From assembly GCF_937889215.1 (NCBI RefSeq), contig NZ_CALBEX010000302.1, positions 1 to 15,064 on the forward strand: DNA of 15,064 nucleotides, given 5' to 3'. The notes under the pieces are model-generated. The model was not told the DNA's origin and did no database searches. It worked only from the letters and a program-made list of their open reading frames with translations. Positions 7,953-14,988 of this stretch are shown here, piece after piece; positions within the stretch are counted from its first letter, which is position 1; each line of letters opens with the position of its first letter. This DNA comes from an uncultured Limnohabitans sp. GTDB lineage: Bacteria; Pseudomonadota; Gammaproteobacteria; Burkholderiales; Burkholderiaceae_C. Position numbers and translations under genes: made by a program.

Positions 7953-9023
7953 TCATGGGGCTGGTGCAATTTTGAACAAGCGCTCAGCGTTGTCTTGAAA
8001 GAACGCCTTGCGCACCTGGGGTGCCATGTCCAAGTTCTCCAGCATGGCCACTTCTTCGGGCACATATTGGTAGGGGTAGTCCATGGCATAAAGCACGCGG
8101 TCAGGCCCCATGAAGTCTTGGGTGAACTTGAGGGCAGCGCCCCACGCCACACCGCTGTTGGTGATGTGGAAGTTTTCACGCAGGTAGTCGCTGGGCTTTT
8201 TCTTCGTAGGCAAAACACTGGGATAACGTTGGGACCGGACGGTGGCCGCGTGCATGTAATCCAAGCGGTAAGCCCAAAACGGCAAGGCCTCACCCATGTG
8301 GCCCAAAATGATTTGCAGCTTGGGGAAACGATCGAACACGCCCGCGGTGATCAAGCGCAAGGCGTGCAAACCGGTCTCGACACCGAAGCCATAAATGGCA
8401 CCATCCAGACCGGCTTCAATAAAGTGCTGGATCATGCTGTTGGGCATGGCGTTGGGGTGCAAATAAATCGGCGTGTCCATCGCCTCGGCCGCTTCAAAGA
8501 TCGGCCAGAACTTGGTGTCCGACAAATACTCGCCCTGGGTGTGCGAATTGATCACCACCGAGTGCATGCCCAGTTGGTTCACGCCGCGCTGAATTTCTTT
8601 GGCCGCTGCCGCCGGGTCTTGCGGGGCCACGGCAATCATGCCCACCAGCCGATCCGGGTGGCGACGTGTGGCTTCAGCCAAGATGTCGTTGGCGACCGGT
8701 GCAAACGACACCGCTGTGTCCTTGTCCATGATTTGTACACCCGGTGACGTCAAGCCAATGACCTGCACATCCACGCCCGCTTCGTCCATGTGCTGCAAGC
8801 GCAGTTGGTCCAAGTCCACCAGGCACCGCATGATGTGCTGCGCCCGCTCGCTGGGGCTGCTCATGTAAAAGCCCATCAGGTGCTTGAAGCCCACATCGAC
8901 ATCGTCTTTGGCCAAGATGCGCCGGTAAATGTCCAGCATTTCGGGGGGCGAAAACGCCTCTTCAGTGGCAATGCGGCGGTAAGGGCGTTGGGGTAAAGGA
9001 ATCTGGCGGGGGTGCTTATTCAT
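7953..9023 (-). CDS. LigW-like metal-dependent aromatic acid decarboxylase (amidohydrolase superfamily)
   Basis: 356 aa, amidohydrolase-2 family (ACMSD / gamma-resorcylate decarboxylase clan). It closely matches what I recall of 5-carboxyvanillate decarboxylase LigW of sphingomonads: RIATEEAF at residues 17-24, SPSERA at 56-61, VINSHTQGEYL at 157-167, LHPNAMPNSM at 188-197, DGAIYGFGVETG at 207-218, GHMGEALPFWAYRLDYMHAA at 241-260, TNSGVAW at 288-294 and YAMDYPYQYV at 312-321. From remembered LigW structures the Mn ligands are E19, H188 and D314; here E21, H189 and D315 fit. The second N-terminal histidine of related enzymes (EEHF) is alanine (A23), as in LigW. It heads the operon with the Bug receptor and monooxygenase, and lies divergent to the LysR gene. 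The expected reaction is non-oxidative loss of CO2 from an ortho-hydroxybenzoate; the substrate is not certain. Confidence 0.88.
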   Translation of the reverse strand: MNKHPRQIPLPQRPYRRIATEEAFSPPEMLDIYRRILAKDDVDVGFKHLMGFYMSSPSERAQHIMRCLVDLDQLRLQHMDEAGVDVQVIGLTSPGVQIMDKDTAVSFAPVANDILAEATRRHPDRLVGMIAVAPQDPAAAAKEIQRGVNQLGMHSVVINSHTQGEYLSDTKFWPIFEAAEAMDTPIYLHPNAMPNSMIQHFIEAGLDGAIYGFGVETGLHALRLITAGVFDRFPKLQIILGHMGEALPFWAYRLDYMHAATVRSQRYPSVLPTKKKPSDYLRENFHITNSGVAWGAALKFTQDFMGPDRVLYAMDYPYQYVPEEVAMLENLDMAPQVRKAFFQDNAERLFKIAPAP

Positions 9024-9085
9024 CTTGTGCAGTCCTCATGAAGAAGTCGATCTTAGTCAATCCAATTTGCAAAAACAACTACCAT

Positions 9086-9112
9086 ATAAGAAATTCACTT
9101 ATTCCAGATAAG
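9086..9112. promoter_or_regulatory. Iterated ATAAG/CTTAT sites, likely LysR operator region
   Basis: In the 94-bp gap between the divergent decarboxylase operon and the LysR gene, three copies of one pentamer alternate in orientation: ATAAG (9086-9090), CTTAT (9098-9102) and ATAAG (9108-9112). The spacers are 7 and 5 bases. The first pair forms a 17-bp dyad (ATAAG-N7-CTTAT). The array ends 5 bp before the LysR ATG, so binding there would also autoregulate LysR. The spacing differs slightly from the canonical T-N11-A box, so assignment to this regulator is inferred from position. Confidence 0.5.
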
Positions 9113-9117
9113 ATCAA

Positions 9118-10044
9118 ATGGACCTGTACGAAAACTTCAGAGCGTTTGTCACCGCGGCAGAAAGTGCCAGCTTTTCGGCAGCTGCCCGCAAGCTCAATGT
9201 GGTCCCCTCGGTCATCGCCAAGCGGGTGCAAGACTTGGAACAACGGATTCAAGCACCACTTTTCATGCGCACCACCCGCAGCATGGAGCTGACAGATGTT
9301 GGTGAAGGCTACCTGCTGGAAATCAAAAACCTCTTGAGCAACACCGATGACGTGCTAAGTGGGTTGTCCAAAAACCGGGGCCACTTGGAAGGACACATCA
9401 AAATCAAAATTCCTGGAACTTTGGGCCAGCTTTACCTGAGCCCTGCGCTGCAAGATTTCATGCTGCTGCACCCTAATTTGCACCTGGAAATTCTGCAGGT
9501 TGACCGCTCCGTTAACCCACTTGAAGAGGGGTTTGATCTGGCTTTGGGTGCTTTGCCAGAATCATATGGCGGCGTTGTGGACATTCCTCTTTGTGCACTC
9601 GATCGCCACTTGTGCGCTGCGCCTTCGTATTTACAAACCCACGGCACGCCCCAACAAGCCTCCGATCTCTATGCACTGGACACCTTGGTTTACGCCACCT
9701 CGGGCAGTCGTTGGCAATTAATGGGGCCTCAAGGCCCCGTGATACTGGACCTGAAACCCAGAATAAAAACAACCGACGGGCATGGGTTACTTGAATCCAC
9801 ACGCAAGGGCATGGGCATTGCAGTCATCGCTTCCTACCTGTCTACCCCTGACTTGAAGTCCGGCCAACTGGTCGAAGTCTTGCCTGGCTATCGCGTCCCA
9901 CAAATCTGGCTCAAGGCGCTTGTGCCTGAGCGTCGCTTGCAACTTCCCCGCATCAAGGAGCTGATCGAATTCCTTCAACACCACTTTTCCCAAGGCCTCA
10001 TGCCATTGGGCACCAGCAAGTCGACCAGTCAAACATTGAGCTGA
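9118..10044 (+). CDS. LysR-family transcriptional regulator
   Basis: 308 aa, standard LysR length. Residues 1-60 are the winged helix-turn-helix: MDLYENFRAFVTAAESASFS, AAARKLNVVPSVIAKRVQDL and a TRSMELTDVGEGY wing end. A linker helix follows, then a periplasmic-binding-protein-like effector domain from about residue 90. ATG at 9118 gives the typical family N-terminus. The coding sequence is less GC-rich than its neighbours in places. It is divergent from the decarboxylase-receptor-monooxygenase operon with a 94-bp shared promoter region, the classical arrangement for a LysR activator controlling an adjacent catabolic operon. The effector is probably the pathway substrate or an intermediate, which is inference. 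It converges on the broken acyl-CoA synthetase gene, 62 bp away, with no obvious terminator between. Confidence 0.95.
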   Translation: MDLYENFRAFVTAAESASFSAAARKLNVVPSVIAKRVQDLEQRIQAPLFMRTTRSMELTDVGEGYLLEIKNLLSNTDDVLSGLSKNRGHLEGHIKIKIPGTLGQLYLSPALQDFMLLHPNLHLEILQVDRSVNPLEEGFDLALGALPESYGGVVDIPLCALDRHLCAAPSYLQTHGTPQQASDLYALDTLVYATSGSRWQLMGPQGPVILDLKPRIKTTDGHGLLESTRKGMGIAVIASYLSTPDLKSGQLVEVLPGYRVPQIWLKALVPERRLQLPRIKELIEFLQHHFSQGLMPLGTSKSTSQTLS

Positions 10045-10106
10045 AAAAATCATTGAATTGGTGAGGGAAATCAGCATGCGGTCAAACACTGTGCGCCAGC
10101 AAAACT

Positions 10107-11684
10107 TCATGCATATCGCACCCGCAAGTCGCGCTTGAGCAGTTTGCCGCTTGGGTTCTTGGGCAGCGTGTCGGTGAAGACCACGCGCTTGGGTGTCTTG
10201 AAACCCGCCATGTGCTGCGCGCAGTGCGCGATCACGTCGGCCTCGTCCAGCGTTTGTCCGGTCTTGACCACCACCACCGCGGTCACGGCCTCGACCCATT
10301 TGGGGTCGGGCAAGCCGATCACCGCCACTTCGCTCACTTGCGGCAGGCGGTAAATCATTTCTTCGACCTCGCGGCTGGCCACGTTTTCGCCGCCGGACTT
10401 GATCATGTCCTTCTTGCGGTCCACCACGGTGATGTAACCCTCCTCGTCGATCATGCCCAGATCCCCGCTGTGGAACCAGCCACCCTCAAACGACGCTTGG
10501 GTGCGCTCGTCGTCGTGGAAATAGCCCAGCATCAGGTGCGGCGAGCGGTGCACGATCTCGCCCACCTCGCCCACGGCCACATCCTGCATGTCGTCGCTCA
10601 CCACACGGGTTTCGACGTTGCGCACCGCCTTGCCGCAGGAGCCGGGTTTGCGCAGTTGGTCTTCTGGGCCGAGCATGGTGGCCAGGGGCGCGATTTCGGT
10701 CTGGCCGTAAAGGTTCCACAGCCGCACTTGGGGCAGGCGCGAAGCCAATTCCTTGAGCACCTCCACCGGCATGATGGACGCTCCGTAATAGCCCTTGGCC
10801 AGTTTGGCGAGCTTGCCTGCATCCATGAGTGGCGAGCGCAGCAGCGCAATCCACACCGTGGGCGGCGCAAAGAAGCTGGTGATGCCGAACTTCTCGATCA
10901 TCGGCAGCAGGTTGTCGGGCGTGGGTTTGGAAGTGATGACGTTGGTGCTGCCCATGTAAATGGCCGGGCCAAAGAACACATCGAGCTGGGCGCAGTGGTA
11001 CAGCGGCAGCGCGTGCAGGGCCACATCCGCCTCTGCAATTTCGGCGTCGATCACGCAGCTGACGTATTGCCACAGCACGGCGTCGTGCGTGAGCTGCGCA
11101 CCTTTGGGAGATGACTCGGTGCCGCTGGTGTAGACGATCTGCGCGACGTCGTAGCTGCCCAGCCGCACATCGGGCAACGCATCGGTTCAAGCGGACAGCG
11201 TGTCAAAGCTGTGCATGCCCGCCACGGGCTCGCTCGGGTCTTCGGAGGGCAGCCAGATGAACTGCTGCACTTGTGTGTCCAGCTTGGAGGCGGCCTGTGC
11301 CAGCTCGGCCAGGCCGCTGTCGGTGGCCAGGGTCCTGGCACCCGCGTGGCGCAAGATGTAAGCCACCTCTTCAGACTTGAGCATGAAGTTGATCGGCACC
11401 ATGACCGCGCCCCGGCGGGCCAGCGCAAAGCGCAGCGCGGCAAAACCATGCGAGTTGCGGGCCAGCACGGCGACCTTGTCGCCCTCGGCCACGCCAATGC
11501 TGGCCAGGCCTGCGGCCAGGCGCGTCACCAGCGCATCGAACTCGGCATAAGTCCAGGTGGTCACGCCGCACACGATGCCGGTTTTGGTGGGCAAGCGGAT
11601 CGCGGTGCGGCGCAGGGCATCGGCAATGGTCTGGCGGCGAACGGCGGGGTGGAGGGTGGTGGCGGGGTGGGTCGGGTGTGACAT
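10107..11684 (-). pseudogene. Acyl-CoA synthetase (AMP-binding family) interrupted by one in-frame TGA
   Basis: One reading frame of 526 codons encodes a complete acyl-CoA ligase except for TGA at 11187-11189 (codon 166). Such enzymes adenylate a fatty or aromatic acid and transfer it to CoA. Before the stop: TTWTYAEFDAL, GDKVAVLARNSHGFAALRFA and INFMLKSEEVAYILRHAGA. After it: the P-loop YTSGTESSPKG about 20 codons on, LYGQTEIAP, GGWFHSGDLGMIDEEGYI, VDRKKDMIKSGGENV and LPKNPSGKLLKRDLR with the catalytic lysine. No frameshift or other damage is seen, so the lesion is recent or a sequence error. The start is ATG at 11684, behind AGGAG (caggagccctgaacATG); a GTG at 11732 is in frame but less likely. 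A restart at TTG 11177 would give only the C-terminal two thirds and lacks a ribosome binding site. As written, the gene should be non-functional. Confidence 0.85.
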
Positions 11685-11744
11685 GTTCAGGGCTCCTGCG
11701 TGGCTATGATCAAGTGATTCAACATCAGACACGCGAGATTTCCA

Positions 11745-12329
11745 TTGGCACTTCCACCCCCCTCACCCCGTAAACTGTCACATACGCGAACCGTGGTGTA
11801 CCAAGGCTACGACCGCGACGACGGCCTGTGGGACATCGAAGCCGAACTGACCGACGTGAAAACCTATGGCTTTCAGGTGCCCAACGAGCGCCCCTTCCCG
11901 GCCAATGAGCCGATCCACGGGCTGAAAATCCGCGTCACGCTGAACAACAAAATGGTCATCCAGGACATCGTGACCGCGATGGACGACATCCCCCACCCCG
12001 AATGCGCGGGCGCACCCCACGGCATGCACAAACTGATCGGCTGCACCATGGGCCCGGGCTGGCGCAAGGTCATCAACGAGCATGTGGGCGGCACCCAAGG
12101 CTGCACCCACCTTCGCGAAATGCTGTTCAACATGGCCACGGCCGCTTACCAAACCCTGCCCGCAGGCCAATGGCACCGACGCGATGCTGCCGGCCAGCCG
12201 CAGCCCGAAGTCACCCAAGCGCCCTTCCACTTGGGCCAATGCCACAGCTGGGCCTATGACAGCCCGACGGTGCAACGGGCGTATCCGATGTTTTTCAGGC
12301 CGAAACCGCCCCATGTCACCTCCGCCTGA
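11745..12329 (+). CDS. DUF2889 family protein
   Basis: 194 aa matching the DUF2889 pattern: RTVVYQGYDRDDGLWDIEAE, LTDVKTYGF, NERPFPANEPIHGLKIRVTL, the central PHPECAGAP, MGPGWRKVINEHVGGTQGCT and HLREMLFNMATAAYQT. The function of the family is not established; conserved Asp, His and Cys residues hint at metal or substrate binding, but that is a guess. The only start that keeps the MxLPPPxPR N-terminus is TTG at 11745, with a weak GAGA upstream; no ATG is available before the conserved region. It is divergent from the acyl-CoA synthetase gene across only 60 bp, so their promoters must overlap. No membrane segment or signal peptide is visible. Confidence 0.85.
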   Translation: MALPPPSPRKLSHTRTVVYQGYDRDDGLWDIEAELTDVKTYGFQVPNERPFPANEPIHGLKIRVTLNNKMVIQDIVTAMDDIPHPECAGAPHGMHKLIGCTMGPGWRKVINEHVGGTQGCTHLREMLFNMATAAYQTLPAGQWHRRDAAGQPQPEVTQAPFHLGQCHSWAYDSPTVQRAYPMFFRPKPPHVTSA

Positions 12330-12387
12330 TGGGTCCCAAACCGGATAATGCGGGCTTCGCCCATGCGGCAAGACCCGAGGATGCAAC

Positions 12388-12969
12388 GTGAAATTGTTTG
12401 GCGCACTGTATGACCGCGTGATGCTGTGGAGTCGTCACCCCAAGGCCCCCTGGTTTTTGGGCGGTATCAGCTTTGCAGAGTCTTCTTTTTTCCCGATCCC
12501 GCCCGACGTGATGCTGGCACCCATGTGCGTGGCCCAGCCCCAGCGTTGGTTCCGCTTTGCCTTGATCACCACGCTGGCCTCGGTGGCCGGTGGCGCACTG
12601 GGTTATGCCATTGGCGTTTGGGCCATTGATGCCGTCATGCCCTGGGTCACGCAAGCCGGTTGGGCACCCAAGATCGAGTTGGCCAAAGCCTGGTTTGTGG
12701 ACTGGGGATTTTGGGCGGTGCTGCTGGCGGGCTTCTCGCCCATCCCCTACAAAGCCTTCACCATCGCAGCCGGCAGCATGGCCATGCCGCTCTTGCCCTT
12801 TGTCCTGGCCTCTTTCATTGGCCGTGGCGGCCGCTTCTTTTTGGTCGGCTGGCTGATGGGCCGCTTTGGCCCCGCCATGGAGCCCAAGCTGCGCCCCTTC
12901 ATGGAATGGCTGGGCTGGGGCACGGTGGCCTTGGCCGCATTGGTCTACGCCTACTTTCAGCTGCGATAA
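12388..12969 (+). CDS. YqaA-like inner membrane protein (VTT/DedA-type domain)
   Basis: 193 aa with several hydrophobic segments and the hallmarks of the YqaA/VTT (SNARE-associated, DedA-like) fold. These are FAESSFFPIPPDVMLAPM at about residues 29-46 (re-entrant loop with the E and PIPP motif), GGALGYAIGVWA, and the second loop FSPIPYKAFTIAAGSMAMP at about 118-136, followed by an RGGRFF arginine patch. DedA-like proteins are linked to lipid-carrier flipping and membrane potential homeostasis, but the function of YqaA itself is uncertain. GTG at 12388 is the start, with GAGG at 12377-12380 seven bases upstream; the nearby ATG at 12381 is in another frame. It lies on the same strand as the DUF2889 gene (58 bp gap) and miaB (153 bp gap). 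Confidence 0.88.
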   Translation: MKLFGALYDRVMLWSRHPKAPWFLGGISFAESSFFPIPPDVMLAPMCVAQPQRWFRFALITTLASVAGGALGYAIGVWAIDAVMPWVTQAGWAPKIELAKAWFVDWGFWAVLLAGFSPIPYKAFTIAAGSMAMPLLPFVLASFIGRGGRFFLVGWLMGRFGPAMEPKLRPFMEWLGWGTVALAALVYAYFQLR

Positions 12970-13024
12970 TCCACCCTCCCCAGCGCCCCAAGCGCTTTCC
13001 CTCAACAGCCTCTGGATCTACACC

Positions 13025-13126
13025 ATGAACCGCTGCACTTTGGCCCTTTCTGGGCGTGCTTTACTTTGGCGTGCTTTGCTTTGCCTTGACTTCATCACCT
13101 CCCTTGCATCCGTGGAGGCTGCATGA
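13025..13126 (+). CDS. Possible 33-aa leader peptide overlapping the miaB start
   Basis: A short [23 protein letters not shown] followed by 13 more residues, ends in TGA that shares the ATGA with the miaB start codon. Its middle is hydrophobic and contains a duplicated five-residue unit created by a 15-bp tandem DNA repeat. The ribosome binding site is poor (GGA 10 bases before ATG). The ATGA overlap would permit translational coupling, but the peptide resembles nothing I know, and it may be an untranslated leader in which an ORF arises by chance. Confidence 0.25.
   Translation: MNRCTLALSGRALLWRALLCLDFITSLASVEAA
13053..13082. repeat. 15-bp tandem direct repeat upstream of miaB
   Basis: Two head-to-tail copies, GGCGTGCTTTACTTT (13053-13067) and GGCGTGCTTTGCTTT (13068-13082), differ at one base. 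They lie 40 bp upstream of the miaB start, in the YqaA-miaB gap. Confidence 0.85.
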
Positions 13127-14460
13127 GCAAGAAGGTCTTCATCAAAACCTTTGGCTGCCAGATGAACGAGTACGACTCGGACAAGATGGCCGATGTGCTG
13201 GGCGCGGCCCAAGGCTACGTGCCCACACAAAACGTGGACGAGGCCGATCTGATTTTGTTCAACACCTGCTCGGTGCGCGAGAAGGCGCAAGAAAAGGTGT
13301 TCAGCGATCTGGGCCGGGTGCAGCACCTGAAAGCCAAGGGCGTTTTGATTGGCGTGGGTGGCTGCGTGGCCAGCCAAGAAGGCGCCGAGATCATCAAGCG
13401 TGCCCCGTATGTGGACGTGGTGTTTGGTCCGCAAACCCTGCACCGCCTGCCCGAGTTGCTGAATGAGCGCGAGCGCAAGCAGCGCCCGCAGGTGGACATC
13501 AGTTTTCCCGAGATTGAAAAATTCGACCACTTGCCACCGGCCAAGGTGGACGGTGCCACGGCCTTTGTGTCGATCATGGAAGGTTGCAGCAAATACTGCA
13601 GCTATTGCGTGGTGCCTTACACCCGGGGTGAAGAAGTTTCGCGCCCCTTTGACGATGTTCTCGTCGAAATCGCCGGTCTGGCCGCGCAAGGCGTGAAAGA
13701 AATCACCCTGCTGGGCCAAAACGTGAACGCATACCGGGGCAAGATGGGTGGCACCGCAGAGATTGCCGACTTTGCGCTGCTGCTCGAATACGTGGCCGAC
13801 ATGCCGGGCATCGAGCGCATCCGCTACGTGACCAGCCACCCCAACGAGTTCACGCAGCGCCTGATCGACGCGTACGACAAGATTCCAAAGTTGGTGAGCC
13901 ACTTGCACCTGCCGGTCCAGCACGGTTCGGACCGCATCTTGATGGCCATGAAGCGCGGCTACACCGCCATGGAATACAAGAGCATGATCCGCAAGCTGCG
14001 GGCGATCCGCCCCGACATGTCGCTCAGCAGCGATTTCATCGTGGGCTTCCCCGGCGAGACCGAGGACGACTTCAACAAGATGATGAAGCTGATCACGGAT
14101 GTAGGCTTTGACACCAGTTTCAGCTTTATCTTCAGCCCCCGCCCTGGGACACCAGCGGCGAACCTGCACGACGACACGCCGCACGCCGAAAAATTGCGCC
14201 GCCTGCACCACCTTCAAGCGACCATCGAAGAAAACGTGCAACGCATCGGTGAAAGCCGCGTGGGCACGGTGCAGCGCATTCTGGTGGAGCGCCCTTCACG
14301 CAAGGACGCCACCGAGCTGGCGGGCCGCACCGAGTGCAACCGGGTGGTCAACTTTCCAGGTGGCCCGAACATGGACCGCCTGATCGGTCAGATGGCGGAT
14401 GTGCGCATCACCCAAGGCTTGTCGCACTCGCTGCGCGGTGAGTTGGTGATCCGCGATTGA
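13123..14460 (+). CDS. miaB: tRNA-2-methylthio-N6-dimethylallyladenosine synthase MiaB
   Basis: 445 aa radical-SAM methylthiotransferase that converts i6A37 to ms2i6A37 in tRNAs reading UNN codons. The N-terminal UPF0004 domain has its three cluster-binding cysteines: C12 in [15 protein letters not shown]49 in [13 protein letters not shown] and C81 in [11 protein letters not shown]. The radical-SAM motif CSKYCSYC supplies C155, C159 and C162, followed by [35 protein letters not shown] and [10 protein letters not shown] are standard MiaB segments, and the C-terminal TRAM domain ends in [11 protein letters not shown]. Length is normal and no key residue is missing. GGAGG sits just before ATG at 13123. 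It is the last gene on its strand before a convergent gene, and a large stem-loop follows 40 bp after its stop. Confidence 0.98.
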   Translation: MSKKVFIKTFGCQMNEYDSDKMADVLGAAQGYVPTQNVDEADLILFNTCSVREKAQEKVFSDLGRVQHLKAKGVLIGVGGCVASQEGAEIIKRAPYVDVVFGPQTLHRLPELLNERERKQRPQVDISFPEIEKFDHLPPAKVDGATAFVSIMEGCSKYCSYCVVPYTRGEEVSRPFDDVLVEIAGLAAQGVKEITLLGQNVNAYRGKMGGTAEIADFALLLEYVADMPGIERIRYVTSHPNEFTQRLIDAYDKIPKLVSHLHLPVQHGSDRILMAMKRGYTAMEYKSMIRKLRAIRPDMSLSSDFIVGFPGETEDDFNKMMKLITDVGFDTSFSFIFSPRPGTPAANLHDDTPHAEKLRRLHHLQATIEENVQRIGESRVGTVQRILVERPSRKDATELAGRTECNRVVNFPGGPNMDRLIGQMADVRITQGLSHSLRGELVIRD

Positions 14461-14499
14461 AGCTGGGCGACATGCCGGGATGATGGAACGACCGGTATT

Positions 14500-14573
14500 T
14501 TGCAGGTCGGTGGCTTCAGCTCTGACGCAGCACACCGCAAAAGCATGTCGGGGCTGAAGCCGCCGACCTACAA
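14500..14573. repeat. Large imperfect inverted repeat (REP-like stem-loop) between miaB and GGCT gene
   Basis: The arms at 14500-14526 and 14547-14573 can pair over 27 positions, with one mismatch and three G-T wobbles, around a 20-base loop. The core is AGGTCGGTGGCTTCAGC against GCTGAAGCCGCCGACCT. In plus-strand RNA all wobbles are G-U, so the fold favours the miaB transcript; in the opposite RNA they become A-C mismatches. It could act as a 3' stabiliser or terminator for miaB. The sequence also looks like the dispersed TAGGTCGG...GGCTTCAGCC elements I recall from Comamonadaceae genomes, which I cannot verify here. Confidence 0.7.
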
Positions 14574-14577
14574 GGGA

Positions 14578-14970
14578 TCAGGACTCCCGCCCGACTTCGC
14601 GGATGTAGCGGCGGTAGTCGCCGTGCGCGATGGCTGTGCAACCGTCCACCGGGCGTTTGTACACATAGGTTTGCACGGGCTGGCCGTGCAACTGGCCAGC
14701 CGCCACGGTCACCTGCTCTCGCCAGTATTGCGATGCAGCGCGGTCACCGGGCACCATGTCTTCCACCACGTCGAGCCGGGCCAGGTGCAGCTCATCCACT
14801 TCATAGACTTCGCCCGTGACCAGGCCATCGCCTTGCAAGAAACCGGGGTAGCGGCCCACATCGACCAAGCGGCCGAGCACTTGGGCTGCTGCCACAAAAC
14901 GGGCTCCCCCCATTTGAGCTTCTAAACGCAAACCAGGCAGCAGGGTGCCGTAGATGAAAATGAAGGTCAT
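14578..14970 (-). CDS. Gamma-glutamylcyclotransferase (GGCT/AIG2-like) family protein
   Basis: 130 aa small cytoplasmic protein of the GGCT/AIG2/YtfP fold. It opens with IFIYGTLLPG (the conserved YGTL loop, Y7-L10). It continues with GRLVDVGRYPGF, GEVYEVD and LARLDVVED, in which E70 is the expected catalytic acid. Family members release 5-oxoproline from gamma-glutamyl peptides or glutathione, but many bacterial YtfP-like proteins have no proven activity. ATG at 14970 gives the usual N-terminus; a TTG at 14979 in frame would add three residues. The ribosome binding site is poorly placed in either case. It starts about 18 bp after the ffh stop on the same strand, so translation may be coupled to ffh. 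It converges on miaB across the stem-loop. Confidence 0.85.
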   Translation of the reverse strand: MTFIFIYGTLLPGLRLEAQMGGARFVAAAQVLGRLVDVGRYPGFLQGDGLVTGEVYEVDELHLARLDVVEDMVPGDRAASQYWREQVTVAAGQLHGQPVQTYVYKRPVDGCTAIAHGDYRRYIREVGRES

Positions 14971-14988
14971 CTTCTGCAAATCACTGGG

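Noticed and set aside
10107..11177. The C-terminal part of the acyl-CoA synthetase as an independent gene
   Set aside because: It begins at a TTG four codons after the stop, in the same frame, with no ribosome binding site, and lacks the N-terminal part of the adenylation domain.
11187..11189. In-frame TGA as a selenocysteine codon
   Set aside because: Acyl-CoA ligases have no known selenocysteine site, the position is in a variable linker, and I see no convincing bacterial SECIS hairpin directly downstream.
12340..12365. GGGC-TTC-GCCC hairpin between the DUF2889 and YqaA-like genes as a terminator
   Set aside because: The stem is only four base pairs, with no T-tract; too weak to call.
12316..13005. 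229-codon open frame antisense to the YqaA-like gene
   Set aside because: It is a shadow of a well-supported membrane protein gene and has low-complexity composition.
13018..14241. 407-codon open frame antisense to miaB
   Set aside because: It is a GC-rich shadow of miaB, whose sense frame has every catalytic motif; the antisense protein shows no recognisable domain and is biased in composition.
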